Assembly: GCA_036346405.1 (NCBI GenBank)
Contig: CM070546.1
Span: 104,662,826 to 104,726,825 of the forward strand
DNA from: Phyllostachys edulis
Lineage: Eukaryota; Streptophyta; Magnoliopsida; Poales; Poaceae
Length of the DNA: 64,000 nucleotides
Direction: 5' to 3'
Shown one piece after another: positions 30,920 through 43,170 of the stretch. The position numbers and the translations under genes were made by a program. Position 1 is the stretch's first letter, and the number at the start of each line of letters is the position of its first letter. The notes beneath the pieces were generated by a model that saw only the letters and a list, made by a program, of their open reading frames with translations, ran no database searches and was not told the origin of the DNA.

Positions 30920-33900
30920 TGTAATATCCCAAAGTTCTGTTATCAAAATAAAAATTAATAAAGTTATTATTTTATTGGATTTTCTAAAATTTGAAAGAGT
31001 TTTGTTGCTTTTCTTGAATTTCTGAAGTTTTAAAAGTCAAAAATAAAATTTATTGAAGTTTCTGAAGTTTTCTTGGATTTAAAGTGAAAAATAAAAACGA
31101 AATTAATTTCTAGAATTTTCTAGAATTTTAAAAGCTTTTCCTTAATTATTTTAAAGCGAAAAAAATTTATGTGCAAAATATATTACCAATTATAAGTTGG
31201 AAATGTTTTATTTAAGACCAAAATAACTCTAGGAATTTCTGTGAATTTTTCTAGAATTTTTGGATTTTATTTACTATTTTCTAGAAGCTCTTTTGAATTA
31301 ACTCCATTTTTGAAATTAAAAAATATTAAAAATCCCTTCTGAGTTTAGGGCGAATTCCTCCTCGGCCCATTTCTATTTGCCTTCGGCTGCTCTCGTCTTG
31401 GCCCTTTGAGCCTTCTCTCTCTCTCTTCCATGCGGATCCCACCTGTCGGCCTCCCCCTCCCTTCTTCTTTCTTTCCTTCTTCTCCCCCGTGCCGTTCGCA
31501 AGCATTCGCCATTGCCGCTTGCACGTAGCTCTGTTACCGCTGCAATTTCCACCTCCCTTCCTTGCGTGAATGCACGCATTTAAATCCTCTAATCACGCCG
31601 CCTCTCTTTCCGACCATCTCCCCCTTCATCACGCACCTAATCGCTGGGTCTTCGTGTAACGGCCGCCGCCGACTTCGCCGCCCGATCTCCTCCTCCCCGC
31701 CTCCTCTGTCCCCATAAAAGGGGGCACAAGATGCCCCTTGAGTCCCTCATCCCGTTCCCACCACTCACCCCCTCCTCCCTCGCTCCCACCTCGTCGGAAT
31801 CGGCGTTTTCCCTTCGCCGGCCATCCACACTTTCTTCTTCGATTTGGAGCCATCGTCGACGCTCTGGCCCCGAATCCGCCACCATCGGCTTTGCCACATC
31901 GTCGCCGACCCGGTGCGTTCCTCGCCCTCGTCGGAGCACCACCCGAACCACCGCGCCCCCGTGACCAAATTTGCTCCGCCGCCGCCGCCCTCACCGCCGG
32001 CTATCGCCGTGCCCTCAGGTGACCAAACCATGCGCACCATAACCCCCGTGTTCCCCTCTTGCTCTTGCTGCCCTCGCCAGAGGTCGCCGCAGCGCAGACC
32101 GCCGGCGAGCTCAACGCCGAGCGCCGCCGCCGCCTTGATGACGTGGAACCGCCACGTGGCTGCCACCTCGGAGCCACGTCATCGCCACCTCCGCCCTAGT
32201 GCCGCGTCAGCGCCCACATGGCACCCCGTAAACAAATTCTAGGCGATGATGTCATGCTGACGCAGTAAAGCCTTTTTCTTTAGAAAAAATAATTCCAATA
32301 ATTCTGAAAAATCCCAAATTCATCATTTCATGCGATTTTAAAACTTTCAGAAGTTCGTTCTCCTTCATACGAACTCCGATTTCTTCGATTCAAATTTCTA
32401 AATTCATACAAATTCATTATCTAGCTAACTAAACTAAAATTATTTAAGTTGGAGTTTATTTGAATATTCATTTGAATTTTGTTGGAATTTGGCTTATTTT
32501 CACTTATAGATTTCGACGACTTCGGAGAACCAGATTTCGATGCCGTTTGAGAGTAACTAATTGAGCAAAACAAGTTACATCTTTGATAATGTTTGATCCT
32601 ATTATTTCAAATTATTTAAATTTTGTTTTAAATTATTACTGCATGCTTATTTATATTCAGTAATTTAAATTCCTGTTTTAATTTTATAGTTATGCCTAAA
32701 TCCTTTGTAAGGCCAATGTTGATATTGAATCAAACATATTGTCACCCTGGATAAAACCTAGTTGATACGATAGTATGAACTAGGACCATTTGAAAATAAT
32801 ATGCTTAGTGATGCTTAGACCCAAAAATATCTGATTTGGGGAATTTCAGCCAAAAATCAAATATGGTTTAAATTATATCCATGGCATTGGTGTATTATGG
32901 AAGTTTAGAAATGACTTTGAAAAAAATGAAATAAAATGATGGTTTGTACTTGGGCGAAATGGATGTTCGGATGGTGCATGTTGATGCACGGGATCGAGTC
33001 ATTTCTATGATCGAGGCCCATGGGTTTTATGGAAAGTCGTCCAGGTCAACTAACGACCGGTCTTCGAGCCGCATCTTGCTAAGCCACATTGTACTACCAT
33101 ATGTCTTGAGTGGGCGGGACTTGGCTAACTAATTTGCAACATTCCATCGTGGTTGTGCCATCTGGTTGCGTGGGTGTCTATTATGACCTACTTTTATGTA
33201 TTCCCACCTGGCGCAAGAGGGGGCTTAAATCCAGCGGGTTTCTATCCAATGGAAGCGAAACCTTAGCGAGGCGGGACTACGTTGGGATGACGCATTGTAA
33301 AGACCTTGTGATAATTATTTAGTCGCACACCTACGAAAGTGTGTCAGACGGACATTATAATTGATTATCTCTTGTGGGTAAAGTTGTATAACCTCTGCAG
33401 AGTGTAAAACTATTCGAATAGCCGTGTCCACGGTCATAGACATGCTCAGCAAAGCTACTCAAAGTTAGACTTTGATTTTGTTTTGAAAAGACTTTATCAA
33501 ATGGTTTATCCAAATGGGAATTGGGCAAGAAACCATGTGATAGGAGGGTATCCTTCACCATTCTTGTGTGAATATTATTTGACTATAAAACTTGAGAATT
33601 TATAAAATAAATTTTAGTTATAGAATAACCTCTTTGGAACTTAGTACAAATATTTAAAGAAAACATTGCTTTATGCAAATTCAACCAATAAGCCTTCCTT
33701 TGATATATTCTTACATGCATTATAATTTGTTACAGGATGTAACTTGCGAGCACGAAAGTTGTGCTCATTCTTCCTTAATGCAAATAAATTTCAGAGGAGA
33801 AGAACTTCGCTTTCGGTGAGGATTGCGACGACTAGGCCGCTACCCTAATCGATTCCCTGTGGCAGATCAGCTGGACTCCACTACTTCTTCGTCTTCCACT

Positions 33901-34074
33901 GTGTTCTTTATTGTTAGCTTGTATGTCTCTTTTGTAATAAACTATGTTGATTATTAATAAAGTTGTGCGATTTATGGATGTTACCATATCTGTTTATTGT
34001 GTGAACTAGCTATTTATCATGGGACTAGTTCAGAAATACAAAGAGAATTTGGGGTGTTACTCCCGAGTCCGACA
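30920..34074 (+). repeat. 5' LTR of the TR-GAG element
   Basis: It contains an 'ataaaag' TATA box at 31714-31720 in a CpG-rich stretch, a Pro/Ala-rich leader around 31730-32250 and the shared block 'ctattcgaatagccgtgtcc' at 33409-33428. It ends CCGACA. A by-eye comparison shows small indels and scattered substitutions from the 3' LTR. Confidence 0.88.
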
Positions 34075-34078
34075 GAAG

Positions 34079-34090
34079 TGGTATCAGAGC
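34079..34090 (+). other. Primer-binding site
   Basis: TGGTATCAGAGC, complementary to the 3' end of plant initiator methionine tRNA, lies 4 bp after the 5' LTR. Confidence 0.88.
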
Positions 34091-34646
34091 TATATCGACT
34101 GTAGGTCGTGGCGTAGTTAGAATGGGCGTTAGTTGAAAAACTTCAAAATTTATTTTATATAACAAGAAAAATAATTTGTTCTCTCCTCATCTTGGTCATC
34201 TATCTATAGCTTCTTCATAGCAATTATTTCTTACCTAATTCTCTCTTCACCATTTTATAATGTTAAATGGATCCCCTCTCCCTTGGAAAGTTCTATAGAT
34301 GGTCAGCACGATCCTTATCATTACGTTCAAGATCACAAGGCATCAAGTTGTCAAGTCAAGCTGTCAGGAGAGCACTGTCATCGTCGAAGACTGCGATTCG
34401 AAGATTGTGATGTCAGCCCCACCATATAGTTTAAGTTTGCCAATACTCATTCTGTGTATTGAGTCGTTTCACCGAATTAAGAGTCTCAAACGATAGAACG
34501 TGGTATAAACTATTAAAGTTTGTCTGAAAAGTTTTTGAGTTGGTTCTTTCATTTGGGAGTGTTGTTCGCTCTATCCCCTTAGTTCTTCTTCCTTGTCTCT
34601 CCCCTGGCCTTTGCCTCCTTCCCTAACCCTCTGGAGTAATCGTCAG

Positions 34647-35468
34647 ATGGTGAACACTCGTCGCTTGGGAAGTGGAAACAACCAAGATAACAATGTCCCT
34701 GGAAATGCCAGTGCCGAAGCCAACCAACAACTGATAGCAGTAACACTTTGGAATTTGAATCAGTTTTTCGTCACCCAGGCTCAACTAATGCAACAAATAA
34801 TACAACAAATGAACAACAACAATGTTTTCTCAGCCACTACTCCTACAACACAAGAACAACGCTATTTCACCAAGTGTTCCAAGAGGAAGATGGTGGATCA
34901 AGGGCAACATGATGTAAGAAACACCAAGGCTCGTGTAAATCAACCTCGACCCAACCAAGCACAAACAACAACCACATTCATGAATCCAGGATTAACACTA
35001 CGTCCATCGATGCAGACGTTACGCGACAACAACGGTGGCCAATCTCAGCAGAACAAAACATCAAGGGCAGGAATACAATGCTTCAATTGTCAAGATATGG
35101 GGCATTATGCCAATCAATGCCCAAAAAGACGCTTAGCACTCACCTCAGACAGCATTCCAAAAGCTACTCTGATCGCAACAATAACACCAGAAGCAGGTGG
35201 TAAAAACAACAGAAGATACATGTCAGAGCTACATAAATACAGAAGTTTAGGCTCGCCAATGCCTCAAGAAACAACCATGAACCAGCCAGCCAGCTTGTTG
35301 CTCCCCAACACCTCTGTTGGAGGCCAAGCACAGAAAAACTCATCTCATGTTGTAAGCATCACGTGCTTCAACTGCCAGGAGATTGGGCATTTCGCTAGTA
35401 AATGTCCAAAGAAGCAGCGGGCAGTAAACCCAGCCAACTTTCAAGCCTCAAAAGTCAACATCACGTAA
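34647..35468 (+). CDS. Gag-like protein with two zinc knuckles
   Basis: The frame opens at 34593, but I take Met 34647 ('MVNTRR') as the start because Ty3/Gypsy gags commonly begin MVNTR. The product is about 273 residues. It is rich in Gln/Asn in its first third and has two CCHC zinc knuckles, 'CFNCQDMGHYANQC' and 'CFNCQEIGHFASKC', separated by about 80 residues. The usual retrotransposon gag (capsid) core is absent, and a poly-Asn/Gln helix-like stretch takes its place. With nucleocapsid-type knuckles only, it may package or chaperone RNA while a related autonomous family supplies the capsid. It is the longest uninterrupted element protein in the window apart from the Copia RT and DUF4218 pieces. 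A basic C-terminus ends at a stop before the polypurine tract. Confidence 0.8.
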   Translation: MVNTRRLGSGNNQDNNVPGNASAEANQQLIAVTLWNLNQFFVTQAQLMQQIIQQMNNNNVFSATTPTTQEQRYFTKCSKRKMVDQGQHDVRNTKARVNQPRPNQAQTTTTFMNPGLTLRPSMQTLRDNNGGQSQQNKTSRAGIQCFNCQDMGHYANQCPKRRLALTSDSIPKATLIATITPEAGGKNNRRYMSELHKYRSLGSPMPQETTMNQPASLLLPNTSVGGQAQKNSSHVVSITCFNCQEIGHFASKCPKKQRAVNPANFQASKVNIT

Positions 35469-35628
35469 GCAAATAGGAAGCCATAGAATTCTGAAAAAGG
35501 ACGTATGTACCACATCACAACTCAGGCCCCGTCAAATAAGGAGCAGGATGCAAACAACGACAATTCCAGTTGAAGACCCTTACCTCCAACTTTCTTCTAG
35601 CCTCTCCGAATCTCGGGGATGAGATTCC

Positions 35629-35645
35629 TTTTAAAGGGGGTAGTT
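35629..35645 (+). other. Polypurine tract
   Basis: 'tttaaagggggtagtt' immediately precedes the 3' LTR start TGTAACATCC. It would prime plus-strand synthesis. Confidence 0.75.
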
Positions 35646-38600
35646 TGTAACATCCCAAAGTTCTGTTACCAAAATAAAAATTAATAAAGTTATTATTTTA
35701 TTGGATTTTCTGAAATTTGAAAGAGTTTTGTTGCTTTTCTTGAATTTATGAAGTTTTAAAAGTCAAAAATAAAATTTATTAAAGTTTTTGAAGTTTTCTT
35801 AGATTTAAAGTTAAAATTAAAAATTAAATTAATTTCTAGAATTTTCTAGAATTTTAAAAGCTTTTCCTTAATTATTTTAAAGCCAAAACAAATTATGCGC
35901 ATAATATATTACCAATTATAAGTTGGAAATATTTTATTTAAGTCTAAAATAACTCTAGGAATTTCTGTGAATTTTTCTAGAATTTTTGGATTTTATTTAC
36001 TATTTTCTAGAAGCTCTTTTGAATTAATTCCAATTCTGAAATTCAAAAATCATTAAAAATCCCCTTTACTATTTCGGACCGAATTCCCCTCCCTCGGCCC
36101 ATTTCTATTTGCCTTTCGGCCTGCTCCCGCGCGGCCCACCCAGCCTTCCCTTTCTCTCTCTTCCATGTGGGTCCCACCTATCGGCCTCCCCTTCCCTTCT
36201 TCTTTCTTTCCTTCTTCTCCCCCGTGCCGTTCGCACGCATCCGCCATTTCCGCTCGCACAGAGCTTCGTCGCCACCATGATTTCTACCTCCCTTCCTTGC
36301 GTGAATGCATGCATTTAAATCCTCTAATCACGCTGCCTCTCTTTCCGGCCATATCCCCGTTCATCACGCACGTAATCGCTGGGTCTTCGCGTAACGGCCG
36401 CCGCCGACTTCGCCACCCGATCTCCTCCTCCCGGCCTCCTCTGCCCCTATAAAAGGGAGCACGAGGTGCCCCTTGAGTCCCTCATCCCGTTCCCACCACT
36501 CACCCTCCTCCCTCGCTCCTACCTCACCAGAATCGGCGTTTTCCCTTCGCCGGCCATGCGCACTTTCTTCTTCGATTCCAGTGTCATCGTCGACGCTCTA
36601 GCCCCGAATCTGGCACCATCGGCTTTGCCACATCGTCGCTGACTCGGTGCGCGCCTCACCCTGGCCGGAGCAACGCCCGAATCACCGTGTCCCCGTGACC
36701 CGATTTGCTCCGCCGCCGCCACCCTCGCCGCCGGCTATCGCCGTGCCCTCAGGTGACCAAACCATGCACACCATAACCCCTGCGTTCCCCTCTTGCTCTT
36801 GCCGTACTCGCCGGAGCTCGCCGCGGTGCAGAGCGCCGGCGAGCTCAACGTTGAGCGCCGCCGACATGGCACCGCCACGTGGCTGCCAACTCGGAGCCAT
36901 GTCATCGCCACCTCCGCCCTAGTGCCGCGTCAGCGCCTACGTGGCACCTCGTAAACAAATTCCGGGCGATGACGTCAAGCTGATGTAGTGAAGCCTTTTC
37001 CTTTAGAAAAAATAATTCTAATAATTCTAAAAAATCCCAAATTCATCATTTCATGTGATTTTAAAACTTTCAGGAGTTCGTACTCATTCATACGAACTCC
37101 GATTTTGTCGATTCAAATTTCTAAATTCATTCAAATTCAAGATCTAGCTAACTAAACTAAAATTATTTAATTTGGAGTTCATTTGTATATTCATTTGAAT
37201 TTTTGTTAGAATTTGGCTTATTTTCACGTATAGATTTGGACGACTTCGGAGAGTCAGATTTCGACGCCGTTTGAGAGCAACTAATTGAGCAAGGCAAGTT
37301 ATAACTTTGATCATGTTTGACCATATTATTTCAAATTATTTAAATTCTATTTTAAATTATTACTGCATGCTGATTTATATTCAGTAATTTAAATTCCTGT
37401 TTTAAATTTATAGCTATGCCTAAATCCTTTGTAAGACCAATGTTGATATTGAATCAAATATATTATCACCCTAGATAAAATCTAGTTGATACGATAGTAT
37501 GAACTAGGACATTTGAAAATAATATGCTTAGTTACATTTGAAAATAATATGCTTAGTGATGCTTAGACCAAAAAATATCTGATTTGGGGAATTTCAGCCA
37601 AAAATCAAATGTGTTTAAATTGTATCCATGGTATTGGTGTGTTATGGAGGTTTATAAATGACTTTGAAAAAAGAAATAAAATGATGGTTTGTACTTGGGC
37701 AAAATGGATGTTCGGATGGTGCATGTTGATGCACGGGATCGAGTCATTTCAATGATCGAGACCTATGGGTTTTATGGAAAGTAGTCCAAGTCAATTAAGA
37801 ACCAGGCTTCGAGGGGCATCTTGCTAAGCCACATCTTACTGCCACATATCCTGAGTGGGCGGGACTTGGCTAACTAATTTGCAACATTCCATTGTGGTTA
37901 TGCCATCCGGTTGCTTGGGTGTCTATTATGACCTACTTTTATGTATTCCCACCTGGCGGGGGGGCTTAAATCCGGCGGGTTTCTATCCAATGAAAGCGAA
38001 ATCTTAGCGAGGCGGGACTACGTTGAGATGGCACATTGTAAAGGCCTTGTGATAATTATTTAGTCGCACACCTACGGAAGTGTGTCAGACGAACATTATA
38101 ATTGATTATCTCTTATGGGTAAAGTTGTACAACCTCTGCAGAGTGTAAAACTATTCGAATAGCCGTGTCCACGGTCATGGACATGCTCAGCAAAGTCACT
38201 CAAAGTTAGATTTTGATTTTGTTTTGAAAAGACTTTATCAAATGGTTTATCCAAATGGGAATTGGGCAGGAAGCCATGTGATAGGAGGGTATCCTTCACC
38301 ATTCTTATGTGAATGTTATCTGACTATAAAACTTGAGAATTTATAAAATAAATTTTAGTTATAGAATAACTGCTTTGGAACTTAGTACAAATATTTAAAT
38401 AAAACATTGTTTTATACAAATTCAACCAATAAGCCTTCCTTTGATATATTCTTGCATACATTGTAATCTGTTACTGGGTGTAACTTGCGAGCACAGAAGT
38501 TGTGCTCATTCTTGCTTAATGCAAAAAAATTTCAGAGGAGAAGGACTTTACTTTTGGTGAGGATTGCGACGACTAGGCCGCTACCCCAGTCGATTGTCTG

Positions 38601-38815
38601 TGGCAGATCAGCTGGACTCCACTACTTCTTCGTCTTTCACTGTGTTCTTTATTGTTGGTTTGTAAGCCTCTTTTACAATAAACTATGTTGATTATTAATA
38701 AAGTTGTGCGATTTATGGATGTTACCATATCTGTTTACTGTGTGAACTAGCTACTGATTATGGGACTAGTTTAAAAATACCAATAGGATTTAGGGTGTTA
38801 CTCCCGGATCTGACA
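35646..38815 (+). repeat. 3' LTR of the TR-GAG element
   Basis: Same layout as the 5' LTR: TATAAAAG at 36448-36455, 'ctattcgaatagccgtgtcc' at about 38149, end CTGACA. It contains a small extra duplication near 37510-37560 ('acatttgaaaataatatgct' twice) that the 5' LTR lacks. Confidence 0.88.
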
Positions 38816-38820
38816 GTACT

Positions 38821-39230
38821 TCTAGCCATTTTTCTAAAGTCTTTAAATGCTTCGTGGTTTGCAATTTGGATTAGCGCAGAAGCCAGCTAGTCTCTTTCTA
38901 TAACATGGGTGTCTGTACGCCGGTTCAAGGAAGAAAACCAACGCTTTCCTTGAAAGAACACTCCGGTTACATCACATGACCCACGGCCATTCAGATAAGA
39001 TTTGTTAATACCTACTCCCTCCGAACTTAAATACATGACGCCGTGTAGTAACAAATTGGCTCGACTGCCATTATGTATTATCGAACGGGGGGAGTAGTTC
39101 ACAACAGCGTAACGGGTCATTCTGATATCTGACACAGGGTGATTCTTGGCGTAAATCGCGAAACTAAGTAGATTTTCCAAGGTACACCATCGCTATGTTC
39201 TCGGAATTATGTTACGTTTATCTTCGTTAA
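38821..39230. other. Intergenic spacer
   Basis: I see no gene. It holds one Stowaway-type MITE (39015-39094). The rest is unclassified and may continue the sequence interrupted at 30919. Confidence 0.45.
39015..39094. mobile_element. Short Stowaway-type MITE
   Basis: The terminal words CTCCCTCCGAAC and the complementary GGGGGGAG are flanked by TA on both sides (39013-39014 and 39095-39096). The element is only 80 bp, so internally deleted. Inner bases 'aaatacatga' and 'atgtatta' also pair in part. Confidence 0.75.
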
Positions 39231-39579
39231 GGGCATCTCCAATAGTTAGAGATAACCTTGGCCTTGTTTGTTTAGGCTATTTCTTTATCTTATAAGCAAA
39301 AAAGTCTAAGCCTAAACAAAAAGGTGGCTTTTTTATCTAGTTTATAAAAAGCTTAAGCCATTTTAAGCCTAAAAGCCATAAGCCAAGAAAGAGATGTTTT
39401 GTTTTTTGCTTTTATGGAATAGAATATCCATTTGACACTTAAGTTCACTAAAATTACCTACAAAATACCATTGTATATAAGAGAAATCATTTCGTTTTTT
39501 CTCTCTTCCTAGTTCTTACCTCCTCTCCACCCCCTTTCCTTCGGTGCCGTAGACGCCGCCGCCGCTCCCCTCCCCTCCC

Positions 39580-41110
39580 CTAGCACTGCTGCCGGTGACG
39601 GCGCCGTTGTGCTTCCTCAACCTCAACTGGGATCAGTCCATGAACGCCGCCGCGGCCGGCGGCCACCTCGACCCGGCGCTCAGCTCGATGGTCTCCTCCC
39701 CGGCATCAAACTCGACGGCCGCTGCGTCGACGGAAGGCCTCGCTCTCCACGGGATCTCGTCGCAGCCGCACTATAGTGGCACCCCTCTCAGCTCGCCTCC
39801 CAAGCTCAACCTCTCCATGATGAGCCAGTTCCACCACTACCCACTTGCGATGGCGCCGGAGCTGGCGGCTTGCAAATCCCAGAGAACCTGTTGCCCATGG
39901 GCCCATTGGACCAGTTCCTCGCCGATTCAGGCTTCGCTGAGCACGTCGCAAGGCTTTCCGGCTTTGATGCCCGCGGCAGCAGCGGAGGCTACTGCGGTGC
40001 CGCCTCGGTACAATTCAGCCTCCCGGACGCTGGCCCTGTCGGCGCTTTGAAGGAGCTGGAGCTCGGGAACGCCCGGGATGAGTCTTCGGTGTCTGATCCG
40101 GCGTTAGCCAGCGCGGAGATGGCGCTGAAGAGGCCTTCGGAGGGCAATGCAAGGAAGTGGAAGGCCGACGTCAAGGGTAAAGGCAAGGACGGCCCCATGT
40201 CCACCTCTGCTAAGGATCTCGCTATGGTAAGCGCAAAATTCCGCTCAGTTATGTTTGTTGTTCCGTTAAAATGTACCAACGATGATTATGTTCAATCTCT
40301 AGAGGGTTACTGAGACATGGAGTCTCAGTTTGGATTGATGCTCCTCTGGAATTGGCTGTGAATGATATGTTGAAGAGCATTGGGACATAAGCTAGTTCAG
40401 ATCCAGACTCCTTTTCTCAGGTTGTTCTCTCTTCTTGAAAGTTGAAACTCATCTTCTTTTATGATCGTGGGGATCATGTTCTCTGAAGACGTAATAACCG
40501 AGATATATATTTTCTCAATCGTTTGTTATTGGATGATTGTGATTCAACTATATGAAAAACTCATGTCTGGCTGTAAGGTCGTCTTTGGACACTCCATTAG
40601 TTCTTAAACAACAGCCCTTCTTATATCACTATTACAATGCAAATTAAACAGAGATCCTCAAACAGCCTTTCTTCCCTTTGAGCAAAAACAAATAAATGTT
40701 GAATCTGAGGTAGATTTGTACTGACATGCTGTTGAATACCTTTCAGATGTGGCTTCTCAACTAGGCTACAGTAGCAAATCGAGAGGCTGATCCGAATGAA
40801 GTCGATGACGGAAGCTGCTAGAAGGCCCTTCTAGACTAGAGGTGCAAGATTTCATTCAGGAACATATATTGTTGCCCTACTACATGAGCCCCCTGAGGTC
40901 TGTGTCTTCCAGGACAAGCATTCAAGATCCGAGGAATCAAGTCAAGGCGCTGTTTTGATCCCAGTATGTTTATTGTGTATTGAAAATATATTCAACATTT
41001 TATATATAGTGCAGTTTGAGGGAGGTTTCGGGCAGACAGGCAGGCATGTTTGTAAATCTGGCATGGTGCATCAAGTTTCAGAATGAAATTACTATACAGT
41101 GAAACAGACA
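39580..41110 (+). pseudogene. Captured bHLH transcription factor gene, broken
   Basis: Plus-strand exon one (about 39580-40230) encodes the N-terminal, non-bHLH part of a grass bHLH factor: 'CFLNLNWDQSMNAAAAGGHL', 'LSSMVSSPASNS', 'PPKLNLSMMSQFHHY'. After a frameshift near 39865 come 'ENLLPMGPLDQFLADSGFAE', 'LSGFDARG' and 'DESSVSDPA', then the Lys-rich stretch before the basic region. It stops at a donor (gctatg then gtaagc). The DNA-binding bHLH domain is not visible. AT-rich intron-like sequence and a 3'-UTR-like part (about 40745-41110) follow, cut by the solo LTR at 41157. The frame match with such factors is from memory of the family; no specific gene symbol is assigned. The intact parent would be a nuclear regulator. 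Confidence 0.78.
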
Positions 41111-41646
41111 CCTTGCTTGTACATGGGCCGACGGCTGAACAGCAATCCAGAGAAATTGTAACGTCCTAAAATTTGGCTTTTCAAAAATCTTTTGAGTAGT
41201 TTAGGTCCCTGGAAAAATTCACCAATTTTATTTGATTTAATAAAACTTAATTGGGAATTTCCTAAATTAAAAATATTTAATTTGACTAATCTAAACATCA
41301 ATTAAATAAAAAAAACCGGTGTTATTTGGCTTCCTTGTGTTCCAAGGATTTTTTAGGAATTTTCTGAGATTTTTCAAGATTTGTTTACTTTTTATTTGGC
41401 CTCCTTGATTTTTGGGATTTCCTTTAATTCCGAAAATCTCTCCTTTTCTCTCTCCTCTCGGTTTCTCTGACTGCAAGTCTTGATCTTGTTCAGTATGTGA
41501 TTCGAAATGAGCAGGTGTGCTCTGATAAATCGTGGATTCTTTGTTCATCTGCGAGGACCACGAGCGCCGGCCAAACCGATCGGGATTCTAGTACGTGGTT
41601 GTTTCAAACTCAAAATTTAAAATTTCACATCTTCCTCTTCGGTGCG

Positions 41647-41654
41647 TATAAAAG
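41647..41654 (+). promoter_or_regulatory. LTR TATA box
   Basis: TATAAAAG lies about 490 bp into the 4.2-kb LTR, followed by a leader-like stretch. Confidence 0.55.
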
Positions 41655-42099
41655 CGAACCAGTTGTGCTCACACGTCCGTCTTGATCTCGTCTTCCAATC
41701 CCCTGAATTGGTTTCGTCCAAACAAATCTATTTTCGTCACCATCTACAGAATACCGAGCTCTATCCAAAGGATCTTCTCCGGCGAGTTGCATCTTCATCC
41801 GACGTCCACCGATCAAACCGTCTACGGCGTTGGCTTCGTGTCGTCATCCTCTATGTCATGGTTCCATCCACTTCACCTGAAGATCGCCGGAGCTATGTCA
41901 AACCGTAAAGCCGAATCGCGTTAGTCGCGTTGCTCGCTTCCTCGGTGAGTTTTTCCAAAATCTGATCGCACTATCGCGTTCGGCTCATCGTTTCCTTTCC
42001 GTTTTGTCCCTTCGCCGCCGCTGCATCGCCTCCGGCCGCCGGTCACCCCGTGCGCACTGTTCATGTATGTATACGTATGTGTCCAGTACGTGAAGGCCA

Positions 42100-43170
42100 T
42101 GCATCCTTCCTGATTCTTTCTTGAGTCATTGTTTTCCAATCTCAGTACCAGGCAGCACCACCGTGCACCATAACCGGCCATGCATGCGGTCATTATTCCT
42201 GACTGCGTGCGCGTGCGCATCTCGGTTGGGTGGACTGTTCCTTGTTCGGCTGCTATGCTAGTCATTCTCTATTTTGATTCTCTTTGTGAATCCTTCTCTA
42301 ATCCTTGCAGTACCAAGCCGCCACCTCCGTGCATCAAAATCGGCATGTAGCCTCGGTTCCTGTTCTTGTCTAGCATCCAGTACGTGAGTATATGGCTTGT
42401 TCTCTATCCCTCTTTTTCTTCTTTATTGTATGGTTCGTATGATTCTTCTGTCATACAACCAATCCAACAATAATGCACTTACTTTGTTAATCTTTCTTTC
42501 AACCTTCTCTCTATTCTGTGCTTGCAACTCCCAGCGCCTATCCTCTGATCGGTTGGTGTTGTGCTTCCCATCTCTGTGCTAAGAATCCAAGCCGCATGTT
42601 GCTGCCGATGCCGTCTTCTTTCTCTGTTCGTCTCCTCCTGTTCGGCTGCTGGTTGATTCCCTGTCCATTGTTCCTTCTCTGATGTATGATTTCTTTGTCA
42701 TCCAACCAAGCCAACAATTTAGCTGTGCATCTCTCTGTAACTTTGTTCTTGCCCATAAATTCTGTATTGATCCCTCTATGTTTATACTCGCCTGTTGGTT
42801 CCAACCTGCTGGTCCTTCTATATGTTAATTCCTTTCTCTAATTCTTGTTTTCCCATCTCAGTCCAGGCCGGTAGCTCTGTGTGTCATCCTCTGTTGATCC
42901 TTGATATTTCCTTCTCTATTCCTTCTTTTCTCTGCCACCTTGCGCCAGGGACAGCAGCGACATGCCCATGGATCAGGCCGAACATGCAGCCTTCTGTTTG
43001 TTCTCTGTTGCTCGTCCTCCCCCTGATGAGTGACTCCCATGTGGGTTCATGAGCAAATACTCCATTCTCTAATCCTTGTTTGCCATCTTCTGTTAGCATG
43101 TCGACGCCACCATGCACAATGAACGGTCGTGGTGCTATGTTCTGTTGCTGCGTTCTGCTTCTATCCTTTG
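42100..43170 (+). repeat. Diverged direct repeats in the solo LTR
   Basis: Four or five degenerate units of 150-300 bp share a C-rich core ('ccaccgtgcac', 'ccacctccgtgcatc', 'gccaccatgcac') preceded by 'tctaatccttg' or 'ccaatctcagt'. They explain the many short ORFs here. No protein is supported. Confidence 0.5.

Larger units (their letters stand above)
30920..38815 (+). mobile_element. TR-GAG retrotransposon (large LTRs, gag only)
   Basis: Two LTRs of 3155 and 3170 bp (30920-34074 and 35646-38815) start TGTAA(T/C)ATCCC and end C(C/T)GACA. They enclose 1571 bp with a primer-binding site, one gag-like ORF and a polypurine tract but no protease, RT, RNase H or integrase. The target duplications are GCACT (30915-30919) and GTACT (38816-38820), one mismatch. 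The layout fits the TR-GAG class of non-autonomous elements. Helper enzymes presumably come from a related Gypsy family. Confidence 0.88.

Noticed and set aside
31629..32242. ORFs in the 5' LTR of the TR-GAG element (and 36053-36922 in the 3' LTR)
   Set aside because: GC-rich LTR leader with frames on both strands; the two LTR copies differ by frame-changing indels.
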